The translations under genes and the position numbers were made by a program. Below, one piece after another: positions 1 through 4,969 of a DNA stretch of 7,476 bases (position 1 is the stretch's first letter; each line of letters begins with the position of its first letter). The DNA lies in the NCBI GenBank assembly GCA_029861795.1, contig JAOTYS010000230.1:1-7476 (forward strand). Direction: 5' to 3'. The notes beneath the pieces were generated by a model. That model searched no databases, had not been told where the DNA came from, and saw nothing but the letters and a program-made list of their open reading frames with translations. The DNA is from Gammaproteobacteria bacterium (GTDB lineage Bacteria; Pseudomonadota; Gammaproteobacteria; Arenicellales; JAOTYS01).

Positions 1-20
1 GCATCAGCAGTCGTTGCAAT

Positions 21-26
21 AGAGGA
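21..26 (+). promoter_or_regulatory. Ribosome binding site that fixes a TTG start
   Basis: AGAGGA lies 8 nt upstream of the TTG at 35. An in-frame TAA at 29-31 sits two codons before that TTG, so translation cannot begin further upstream in this frame. The first residues after TTG match the family N-terminus. Together these make TTG the start. Confidence 0.7.
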
Positions 27-34
27 ACTAAGCG

Positions 35-688
35 TTGATCGATCTTTATACTTGGACCACCCCCAATGGACGTAAAGTCTCAATAATGTTGGAGGAACTT
101 GCCTTACCGTACAAAGCCATTCCCATTGACATCACCAAAAACGAACAGTTCTCGCCGAAGTTTCTCAAGATCAGCCCCAATAACAAGATCCCAGCGATCG
201 TTGATCGCGACAATGGTCGAACCATGATGGAATCTGGCGCGATCATGCTTTATCTGGGAGAAAAGACGGGTAAATTAATTCCCAAAAGCGAAGACGGTCG
301 CTGGACGATGATGGAGTGGTTAATGATGCAGATGGGAAGCGTGGGTCCGATGTTGGGCCAGACCCATCATTTCCTAAAGTTCAATTCGGGCAAGGCACCT
401 TATGCGGAGGAACGATATCTCAAAGAGAATGCGCGAATCTATGGCGTGCTAGACCGACGTCTCCAAGACCACGAGTTTCTCGCCGACGAGTACTCGATCG
501 CCGATATCGCGACTTGGCCCTGGATTTCACGATTCGAATGGCAGCAGATGGATTTGAACGACTATCCCAACCTGAAGCGATGGTATGTGACCATCGCCGA
601 GCGGCAGGCGGTGAAACGGGGCTACCACATGCCGAAAAAGGTTGGTGAAGTTCCTATGCCAACGGCAAACAAGCAGAATAGTTCATAA
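35..688 (+). CDS. Glutathione S-transferase, YfcG-like (Nu class)
   Basis: Predicted cytosolic glutathione-dependent enzyme of 217 aa, the normal length for the family. The N-terminal thioredoxin-fold domain (about residues 1-80) opens with MIDLYTWTTPNGRK, close to the E. coli YfcG N-terminus as I remember it. It contains the TPNG segment (9-12) used in place of a catalytic Tyr or Ser, the cis-proline loop SPNNKIPAIVD (47-57), and the ESGAI glutathione-binding turn (66-70). The C-terminal all-helical domain carries the SIADIA N-capping box near residue 155. Known YfcG-type proteins act as disulfide-bond reductases using two glutathione molecules; that activity is inferred here. The start is TTG, supported by AGAGGA at 21-26 and an in-frame stop just upstream. 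No terminator is visible after it, and the next intact gene begins 264 bp downstream. Confidence 0.93.
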   Translation: MIDLYTWTTPNGRKVSIMLEELALPYKAIPIDITKNEQFSPKFLKISPNNKIPAIVDRDNGRTMMESGAIMLYLGEKTGKLIPKSEDGRWTMMEWLMMQMGSVGPMLGQTHHFLKFNSGKAPYAEERYLKENARIYGVLDRRLQDHEFLADEYSIADIATWPWISRFEWQQMDLNDYPNLKRWYVTIAERQAVKRGYHMPKKVGEVPMPTANKQNSS

Positions 689-711
689 GGCATTTCAACC
701 CTTGTCCGCAA

Positions 712-889
712 ATGAAGACCGTTTCCGTTTCGATTACAGTGCTTCTTGCTGTCTCGTGCCTCGTAGCCCGGTGAAGACTTCGCGTCTAGCGGTAGTTCAC
801 AGGTCCGCGTCCAGACGAATTTCTCTACCGATGACAATCAGACTGGTATACACATAGAGATCGACAAGAACTCGGACGACAGCAAGTAA
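712..889 (+). pseudogene. Small exported protein, broken by one frameshift
   Basis: ATG at 712 opens a signal-peptide-like stretch, MKTVSVSITVLLAVSCLVAR, which ends at TGA 772-774. From about 765 the +1 frame stays open to TAA 887-889 and encodes a polar acidic tail (SSQVRVQTNFSTDDNQTG, then IHIEIDKNSDDSK). Removing one C from the CCC at 767-769 joins them into a protein of about 58 aa: positively charged start, hydrophobic core, then a short extracytoplasmic domain. The AVSC sequence is a marginal lipobox, so it might be a lipoprotein. No clear Shine-Dalgarno sequence precedes the ATG. I recognise no family. It could be a decayed gene, a sequencing error in a C run, or chance juxtaposition. 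It lies between the GST and SDR genes in the same orientation. Confidence 0.45.
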
Positions 890-952
890 TTGACCAAGAT
901 TTGGATTTGACGATGGTTAATTAGTTTCAAACGACCCCACGGCCGAGTACAA

Positions 953-1813
953 GTGAGCGAAGCCAAGACAATGCAGGGTAAAATCTGTCTGGTGACCGGT
1001 GGCACATCAGGCATAGGGCTCGTGACGGCTAAAGTTCTTGCTTCTCAGGGCGCATCAGTAGTGATCGTTGGTCGTGATCCCGCACGCACTAGATCTGCTG
1101 CAGAACAGATTCAACGCGATTCCAGCAATGGTGAAGTAACGAGTCTCATTGCCGACCTGTCATCCCAGGAGCAAATTCGAAGGCTTGCAAAAGATTTTCA
1201 GAGCCGATTCTCGAGACTAGACGTGTTGATCAACAACGCGGGCGCCATCTTCAGCAAACGACAATTGAGCGTAGATGGCATCGAAATGACTTTGGCCGTC
1301 AACCATCTCGGCTATCTTCTCCTGACCCATGAACTTACGGAGATACTGAAGTCCAGCGCACCCTGTCGCGTGATCAACGTTGCTTCCAATGCACACCGAA
1401 ACGGCAAGATCGATTTCGATGATCTACAAGGGGAGCGACGCTACAGCGCTTGGAGCGCTTATTGCCAGTCCAAGCTCGCGAATATACTTTTTACCTATCA
1501 GCTAGCCAACAGACTTGCTAGGACCGGAGTGTCAGCGAATGCGTTGCACCCGGGTTTTGTAGCCACCAATTTGGGCCGCAATAATCGCGACTTCTTCGGA
1601 TTTATGGTACGGGTCATTATGTGGATAGCAGCGATCAACCCCAACGACGGCGCGAAGACGACGATCTATCTTGCCAGCTCCCCTCGCGTCGAAGGCATCA
1701 CTGGCAAATATTTTTATAAAGAACGGCAGGTCGAATCATCGCCTATTTCCTACGACTCCGATGTAGCAGAGAGACTTTGGAAGAATAGTGTGGAACTCAC
1801 TGGATTCCATTAG
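953..1813 (+). CDS. Short-chain dehydrogenase/reductase, retinol-dehydrogenase-like
   Basis: NAD(P)-dependent oxidoreductase of 286 aa with a Rossmann fold. The cofactor glycine motif is TGGTSGIG (15-22). GRD at 40-42 after beta-2 suggests NADPH preference, DL (68-69) is the adenine-ring contact, and NNAG is at 94-97. The catalytic tetrad is complete: N117, S145, Y170 and K174 (YxxxK). The pattern LAVNHLGYLLLT and the late HPGFVATNL motif resemble the RDH11-14/WWOX-like branch that reduces carbonyls on lipophilic substrates. The actual substrate cannot be read from sequence. The chosen start is GTG at 953; ATG at 971 (residue 7) is an alternative, and neither has a strong ribosome binding site. 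TTGACC at 890-895 is a possible -35 box, but the spacing to any -10 is poor. The gene ends with TAG, 5 bp from the end of the ankyrin remnant on the other strand. Confidence 0.92.
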   Translation: MSEAKTMQGKICLVTGGTSGIGLVTAKVLASQGASVVIVGRDPARTRSAAEQIQRDSSNGEVTSLIADLSSQEQIRRLAKDFQSRFSRLDVLINNAGAIFSKRQLSVDGIEMTLAVNHLGYLLLTHELTEILKSSAPCRVINVASNAHRNGKIDFDDLQGERRYSAWSAYCQSKLANILFTYQLANRLARTGVSANALHPGFVATNLGRNNRDFFGFMVRVIMWIAAINPNDGAKTTIYLASSPRVEGITGKYFYKERQVESSPISYDSDVAERLWKNSVELTGFH

Positions 1814-1818
1814 TCGAC

Positions 1819-2084
1819 CTACTCCCTGGCTCCGGGCTTTGTCAGCAACTCGACAATTCGTTGGTGACCGTTATCTCTTAACTTCTGTAGCGCGTTAAGC
1901 AATCCGAGCTCTTTATTGTGGGATCGACCTCTGTTTCTAATATGAAAACCACGGAGTCTACGTTGCCGTTTCCGCAGGCCCAATGCAGAGGGGTAAATCT
2001 ATAGTTGTTTTGAGCGTTGACCTCTGCGCCCGCTGAGAGCAACACCTGCGCGATATCTCGGTCCCCTCTAGTGGATCGGCGGGA
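1819..2084 (-). pseudogene. Ankyrin-repeat protein remnant, frameshifted and lacking its start
   Basis: Reading right to left, the frame open from 2084 encodes RGDRDIAQVLLSAGAEVNAQ followed by FTPLHWACGNGNVDSVVFIL, two recognisable ankyrin repeat units with the G-A-x-V-N and TPLHWA signatures. It then goes out of frame near 1908-1914 and stops at 1878-1880. The neighbouring frame continues with ALQKLRDNGHQRIVELL to TAG at 1819-1821, a typical terminal ankyrin helix pair. One missing base in an A run near 1912 would restore the frame. Upstream the frame is closed by a stop at 2085-2087 and I see no start codon or further repeats, so the N-terminus is lost or diverged. Ankyrin repeats bind proteins; the original partner is unknown. 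The remnant converges with the SDR gene. Confidence 0.75.
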
Positions 2085-2222
2085 TCACGACTGCTCCTCG
2101 CTTCTCTCTGACGGACCGCAGGTTTTCCGAGACTACTGAATCACAATTGACTTACTCACACTGCTAATATTTCCCTAGTCGGACCAACAACGTCAACATC
2201 CCACGCACCCAAAAAAAAGCCC
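2085..2222. other. Leader of the Crp-like gene; no gene seen
   Basis: No coding sequence is apparent on either strand. TAATATTTC at 2165-2173 matches nine bases of the left arm of the inverted repeat at 2926-2938, which could mean autoregulation, but nine bases is weak evidence. TTGACT at 2147-2152 has no -10 box at a good distance. Poly-A (2211-2218) directly precedes the start, without a recognisable Shine-Dalgarno sequence. Confidence 0.3.
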
Positions 2223-2867
2223 ATGTTAAAGGACATTCCATTCTTCTCGGGACTTTCCGAATCGGATCTGGAAATAATCTCCAGTCACGCAACGACGAAG
2301 ACATTTCCAAAAAACAGCATTATCGTCAATGAAGGCGATGAGACCAATTCGCTTTATGTGATTCTCTCTGGGCGGGTGAAGATTTATCTAAGTGACGAAG
2401 AGGGTAAGGAGATTATCTTAGGGTTTGCCAGTTCGGGGGAACACTTTGGAGAACTCGCCTTGCTCGATAGCGAACCGAGATCCGCATCTGTAATGACACT
2501 GGAGAACTCGAATCTATTGATCATCTCAAAAGGCGATTTCATAGATTGCCTTACCAAGAACCCTGAGATTTCCATTGCCCTCATCAATCAACTGATACAT
2601 CGAATCCGCGCACTCACAGAAAATGTAAAAAGCCTGGCCTTAAACAACGTCTACCGGCGTATAGTCAGTACATTATTACATCTGGCGGTCAAGCGAGCCG
2701 ATGACCTGTTAGTTGTGCAGAAAATTACCCAACAAGACCTTGCCAATATGGTCGGCGCCTCTCGAGAGATGGTAAGTCGTATCCTCAAAGACTTGTCAGC
2801 AGGCGGATACATCACGATCGAGCGCAAGACCATAACAATCAATAAGACACTCCCATCCGGGTGGTGA
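2223..2867 (+). CDS. Crp/Fnr-family transcriptional regulator
   Basis: Cytosolic DNA-binding regulator of 214 aa, close to E. coli CRP in length. Residues 1-115 form a cyclic-nucleotide-type beta-roll (IPFFSGLSESDLE at 5-17; EGDETNSLYVILSGRV at 37-52). The phosphate-binding cassette GELALLDSEPRSASV (76-90) keeps the Glu and Arg that bind cyclic nucleotide in CRP. The dimer helix spans about 110-140. The C-terminal winged helix-turn-helix (168-200) contains ITQQDLANMVGASREMVSRI. R181, E182 and R186 align with CRP R180, E181 and R185, predicting GTGA half-sites; S185 is at the position FNR uses. There is no Fnr-type cysteine cluster (one Cys, C109), so it is unlikely to sense oxygen through an Fe-S centre. 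The ligand is probably cAMP or a related signal, by inference. ATG is the only standard start in the open frame, but no ribosome binding site precedes it. Confidence 0.93.
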   Translation: MLKDIPFFSGLSESDLEIISSHATTKTFPKNSIIVNEGDETNSLYVILSGRVKIYLSDEEGKEIILGFASSGEHFGELALLDSEPRSASVMTLENSNLLIISKGDFIDCLTKNPEISIALINQLIHRIRALTENVKSLALNNVYRRIVSTLLHLAVKRADDLLVVQKITQQDLANMVGASREMVSRILKDLSAGGYITIERKTITINKTLPSGW

Positions 2868-2925
2868 CTTCTCTAGCCCTACGCGGATTGCTTGTGCAAC
2901 AAAAGCGAAGGTGGCATGGCTGTGG

Positions 2926-2957
2926 GTAATATTTCACATATTTTTGTGAAATATTAC
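2926..2957. repeat. Perfect 13-bp inverted repeat, 6-nt spacer
   Basis: The left arm GTAATATTTCACA (2926-2938) is the exact reverse complement of the right arm TGTGAAATATTAC (2945-2957), with spacer TATTTT. It begins 58 bp after the stop of the Crp-like gene. It is AT-rich and has no T tract after it, so it does not look like an intrinsic terminator. Each arm carries the TGTGA/TCACA element of Crp operators, placed tail to tail. Confidence 0.85.
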
Positions 2958-2960
2958 ACA
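2945..2960. promoter_or_regulatory. Candidate Crp-type operator
   Basis: TGTGAAATATTACACA matches the CRP operator layout TGTGA-N6-TCACA at 9 of 10 defined positions and is itself nearly palindromic around AATATT. It shares its left half with the right arm of the larger inverted repeat. The recognition helix of the regulator ending 77 bp upstream has the residues expected to read GTGA, so it is a natural candidate ligand. Binding is inferred. Confidence 0.5.
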
Positions 2961-3014
2961 GACGATACGTTTCCTCCTCGACTAGCATCATCTCCGAGTC
3001 AGACAGACACGCCC

Positions 3015-3029
3015 CCTACACAATGTAGG
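3015..3029. repeat. Small hairpin, 6-bp stem with 3-nt loop
   Basis: CCTACA-CAA-TGTAGG is a perfect short inverted repeat followed by TTGTTTC. It could be a weak terminator or a small operator. The stem is short and the T tract is broken, so neither is secure. Confidence 0.35.
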
Positions 3030-3037
3030 TTGTTTCA

Positions 3038-3046
3038 GTGAAATAT
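3038..3046 (+). promoter_or_regulatory. Additional GTGAAATAT half-site
   Basis: GTGAAATAT repeats nine bases of the right arm of the inverted repeat about 90 bp upstream, and lies 21 bp before the start of the small ORF at 3068. Its partner half is poor (GCCCAC), so it would be a half-site or weak secondary site for the same regulator. Confidence 0.3.
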
Positions 3047-3067
3047 GCCCACCACAGAGGTTTTGAT

Positions 3068-3190
3068 ATGAGTATGCAACATACAAAAACGGCCGCCAAC
3101 AGCGACGTTGCCAATATTACACGTGCGGCGAACGCGCGAAGTATTGTAGCGAAGCTCACCACTAACGAAACCCACAGATCCGCGACCTGA
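3068..3190 (+). CDS. Small hypothetical protein (40 aa)
   Basis: ATG at 3068 is preceded by AGAGG (3056-3060) with an ideal 7-nt spacer, the best ribosome binding site in this part of the window. The product starts MSMQHTKTAANSDVANITRA, continues NARSIVAKLT and ends at TGA 3188-3190. It is small, polar and Ala/Thr/Asn-rich, with no membrane segment and no family I recognise. It could be a genuine small protein or the start of a gene whose remainder has been lost. It lies downstream of the inverted repeat and a GTGAAATAT half-site, so it is the nearest candidate target of the Crp-like regulator. Being short, it may be spurious. Confidence 0.4.
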   Translation: MSMQHTKTAANSDVANITRAANARSIVAKLTTNETHRSAT

Positions 3191-3194
3191 TGAA

Positions 3195-3359
3195 CTACTT
3201 AATACGACCGGACACTACCGGCCCGCAAGAAGGCTCTGATAACTCACTAACGAAACATTCCAAATCCAGCTCGGCATGGGATTCCGGTGCGCGAACGTTC
3301 AATTGTCCTGCTGGGATCTCGACTATGCTGGCGCCTGCCTCATAGCGATCATCGAGTCA
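3195..3359 (-). pseudogene. Coding-like continuation past the TGA of the membrane gene
   Basis: Immediately after the TGA (3357-3359) that ends the three-helix protein, the same frame stays open for 53 codons to TAG at 3195-3197. It reads LDDRYEAGASIVEIPAGQLN, then VRAPESHAELDLECF and a short tail. By my hand count, G occupies codon position 1 in 24 of 53 codons, against 11 at position 2 and 13 at position 3, a bias typical of real coding sequence. Either the parent gene was longer (about 174 codons) and carries a nonsense mutation, or the TGA is read through. I recognise no domain in this segment. Confidence 0.4.
3318..3356 (-). other. Stem-loop directly after the in-frame TGA
   Basis: On the minus strand, the base following the TGA begins CTCGA. 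This pairs with TCGAG at 3322-3318. Nested inside are CTATG (3345-3341) with CATAG (3327-3323), and GGC with GCC closing an AGGC tetraloop. A 6-nt bulge (3351-3346) lies on one side. No T tract follows, so it is not a standard terminator. Its position at the base of a stop codon recalls bacterial SECIS elements, but the apical loop lacks the GU those need. Confidence 0.4.
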
Positions 3360-3719
3360 ATCTGCTTGCCCAGAATTCTTAATTAACACGAGTGCCACCA
3401 CTGAAAAGATCAGAAAAAGCATCCCAACGGCAGTACCAACCTTGAAGTGTGTGGCATCGGTCCACCTTATACTAGGAGCAGTGACCGCCCTCAATAACTC
3501 GGTGATCAACACTGCACCGGATACGCTCCCAATAAATATCGCCAGAATCGCGTAGGCGACTCCAGACTCGAGCATCTTCTCCGTCATCGCTATAGGACCA
3601 CCGGAAAAGAATGTGGCAATAACCCAAACGCTCGCAGCAACCAAGGCCCTTCTGCGCCACACGCTTAACGATTCTAAAAATTGGCTGAAAGACACGATTT
3701 CACACACATTCTCTGCCAC
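3357..3719 (-). CDS. Small three-helix inner-membrane protein, unknown function
   Basis: A 120-aa protein with three hydrophobic segments at about residues 24-41 (ALVAASVWVIATFF), 53-75 (VAYAILAIFIGSVSGAVLI) and 92-113 (VGTAVGMLFLIFSVVALVL). A basic WRRR patch (22-25) before the first helix suggests a cytoplasmic N-terminus. There is no signal peptide and I recognise no family or catalytic motif. The start is uncertain: GTG at 3719 is the longest, GTG at 3707 (codon 5) and 3695 (codon 9) are alternatives, and none has a good ribosome binding site. The gene diverges from the ORF at 3829; an exact FNR-type box lies 37 bp upstream of the longest start. The frame continues after the TGA with coding-like sequence, so the protein may be truncated. 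Confidence 0.6.
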   Translation of the reverse strand: MAENVCEIVSFSQFLESLSVWRRRALVAASVWVIATFFSGGPIAMTEKMLESGVAYAILAIFIGSVSGAVLITELLRAVTAPSIRWTDATHFKVGTAVGMLFLIFSVVALVLIKNSGQAD

Positions 3720-3755
3720 GAAAATCTAGTCTTATTGATTTTCATTGAGATGGTC

Positions 3756-3769
3756 TTGATTTGGATCAA
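3756..3769. promoter_or_regulatory. Exact FNR-type box
   Basis: TTGATTTGGATCAA matches the FNR/Anr consensus TTGAT-N4-ATCAA at all ten defined bases. A poorer copy, TTGATTTTCATTGA, is at 3735-3748. The box lies between two divergent reading frames (starts at 3719 minus and 3829 plus). Its centre is 66 bp before the ATG at 3829, so a class II start site 41.5 bp from the centre would fall near 3804. Oxygen- or nitric-oxide-responsive control is inferred. The Crp-like protein in this window lacks Fe-S cysteines and has an Arg suited to GTGA, so the binder is probably encoded elsewhere. Confidence 0.6.
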
Positions 3770-3828
3770 TCTGATTTCTTGCAGTTTCAGTCATTGTTGT
3801 TTTAACTCTTCTCTTCCGAGAGATTCAG

Positions 3829-4158
3829 ATGGGCTTAACTTCTACATCTGAAACTGTCAATGCACGCGAAATTACAGCGGAGTTGTCAGACTTACTTCAG
3901 ATCGAAGCATACCTATCTGCTATCGAGCCCCGAGATAGCGGACGGAAACTCAAAGTAGAATGAGTCATAGATGAACAGCGAGCATGGGAGGCTGTGACCT
4001 TTCTGATAGGTAAAAATCTACTATTAGAGAGTCGCAACAATGATAGGACACGCCAAGATCTGCTGAGAGAGTGGGAGACCAGACTTTGCGCATGTCAGCT
4101 TCGAAATACCTGGATAACATGCAATAGCTTCAAAGACATAACCCTTAGCAACAGATAA
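3829..4158 (+). pseudogene. TGA-interrupted ORF of unknown function
   Basis: ATG at 3829, with a fair CGAGAG 6 nt upstream, opens 44 codons (MGLTSTSETVNAREITAEL and so on) and meets TGA at 3961-3963. The same frame then remains open to TAA at 4156-4158, giving 109 sense positions with one interruption. The part after the TGA (VIDEQRAWEAVTFLIGKNLL) looks protein-like, helical and charged. The simplest reading is a small cytosolic protein carrying a TGG-to-TGA nonsense mutation (KVE-W-VID). I recognise no family. It diverges from the membrane-protein gene and lies downstream of the FNR-type box. A chance open frame cannot be excluded. Positions 4159-4306 that follow hold nothing I can support. 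Confidence 0.4.
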
Positions 4159-4306
4159 CCATTTTTTTCGATATGTATGAGAGGTTTTGTTGGGTTGCTC
4201 TGCGCAAAACTGCCTGTCCTAGCATCTTCAAAGCGTTTACTGCATCGATCTAATCGCTGTCATCAACAGTGCGCCTCTGGTTTTCACTTCTTCGACTAGC
4301 ATCGTA

Positions 4307-4909
4307 GTGGCTACAGAGCTGAACCAATTAAAACGAAGTCTGCTGTACTCGGAGGAATTGGGAATTGCTCTAAATCAGCGGCGCGAACAGGAATATTTCA
4401 AATGGTTTGTGGCAAGCCTACTCTTTGGTGGGCGCATATCTGAAACCATTGCCAAAAATACCTATCGCACATTTGCACGCTATCACTTGCTCACGCCGCG
4501 ACGAATTGTAAATGCAGGGTGGGAATTTCTGGTAGATCCAATCATGCGAGAAGGCGGGTACGTACGCTACGATGGCAGAAAATCGGAACAGATCCTGCGT
4601 GACTGTCAGGTGCTGCTGGATCGATACCGGGGAAAACTCACAGAGCTCCACGATCGATCCAACAATAGCAGAGACCTGGAGGATAAACTGTTGGAGTTTT
4701 ACGGGGTGGGTCCGATAACGGTAAACATTTTTCTACGTGAACTAAGGCCGTACTGGAAACATGCAGATCCGTCACCACTGCCAAGGGTGACGGAGGTAGC
4801 TGCAAGATTGGCCCTTGATCTCGATACTGTAAGGAGAAAAACTGTCAGCTTCACGAGGATCGAAGCGGGTATCATCCGCCTTCGAAAGCGCAGGAATCTG
4901 AGCGTATAG
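4307..4909 (+). CDS. Helix-hairpin-helix protein related to endonuclease III-type DNA glycosylases
   Basis: A 200-aa cytosolic protein. An N-terminal helical part (24-95) contains LLFGGRISETIAKNTYRTF and REGGYVRYDGRKSEQIL. It is followed by a helix-hairpin-helix at 129-147, LLEFYGVGPITVNIFLREL, and then D154 in KHADP. The order HhH with GVGP and then a conserved Asp matches the HhH-GPD base-excision repair superfamily. The catalytic Lys of bifunctional endonuclease III (GVGRKTA) is replaced here by GVGPITV, and no C-terminal Fe-S cysteine cluster is present. It is therefore probably a monofunctional or non-catalytic DNA-binding relative. The chosen start is GTG at 4307; it has no ribosome binding site, although the frame is open back to 4223. 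It ends with TAG, 60 bp before the next gene on the same strand. Exact substrate unknown. Confidence 0.75.
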   Translation: MATELNQLKRSLLYSEELGIALNQRREQEYFKWFVASLLFGGRISETIAKNTYRTFARYHLLTPRRIVNAGWEFLVDPIMREGGYVRYDGRKSEQILRDCQVLLDRYRGKLTELHDRSNNSRDLEDKLLEFYGVGPITVNIFLRELRPYWKHADPSPLPRVTEVAARLALDLDTVRRKTVSFTRIEAGIIRLRKRRNLSV

Positions 4910-4969
4910 CCTGAGACGCCTCATATGCGATAGTCTAGCTCCCATAAAAACCTTAAGAATATCTGAGAA

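Larger units (their letters stand above)
2868..3356. other. 489-bp gene-poor stretch with regulatory-looking repeats
   Basis: Between the Crp-like gene and the membrane-protein gene there is no long intact gene. The stretch holds a perfect inverted repeat (2926-2957), a small hairpin (3015-3029), a GTGAAATAT half-site (3038-3046), a 40-codon ORF with a good ribosome binding site (3068-3190), and a coding-like continuation of the opposite-strand membrane gene (3195-3356). Each is described separately. Confidence 0.6.

Noticed and set aside
642..857. 71-codon plus-strand frame overlapping the end of the GST gene
   Set aside because: It shows no motif, has a low-quality composition, and overlaps the better-supported signal-peptide frame at 712.
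2838..2991. Minus-strand frame of about 50 codons (MMLVEEETYRL...) crossing the palindrome
   Set aside because: It overlaps the end of the Crp-like gene, the AGG-type sequence is too close to its ATG, and the product is rich in Cys/Arg/Tyr with no recognisable motif.
3161..3256. 11-bp direct repeat ACTAACGAAAC at 3161-3171 and 3246-3256
   Set aside because: Several matches of this length are expected by chance in the window, and no third copy or regular spacing supports an array.
4100..4265. Minus-strand open stretch of about 55 codons in the gap before the helix-hairpin-helix gene
   Set aside because: It has no start codon near its beginning, no ribosome binding site and no familiar motif, and it overlaps the end of the TGA-interrupted ORF.
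2978..4303. 12-bp direct repeat TCGACTAGCATC at 2978-2989 and 4292-4303
   Set aside because: In a 7.5-kb window one or two 12-bp matches are expected by chance, and the copies have no shared context.
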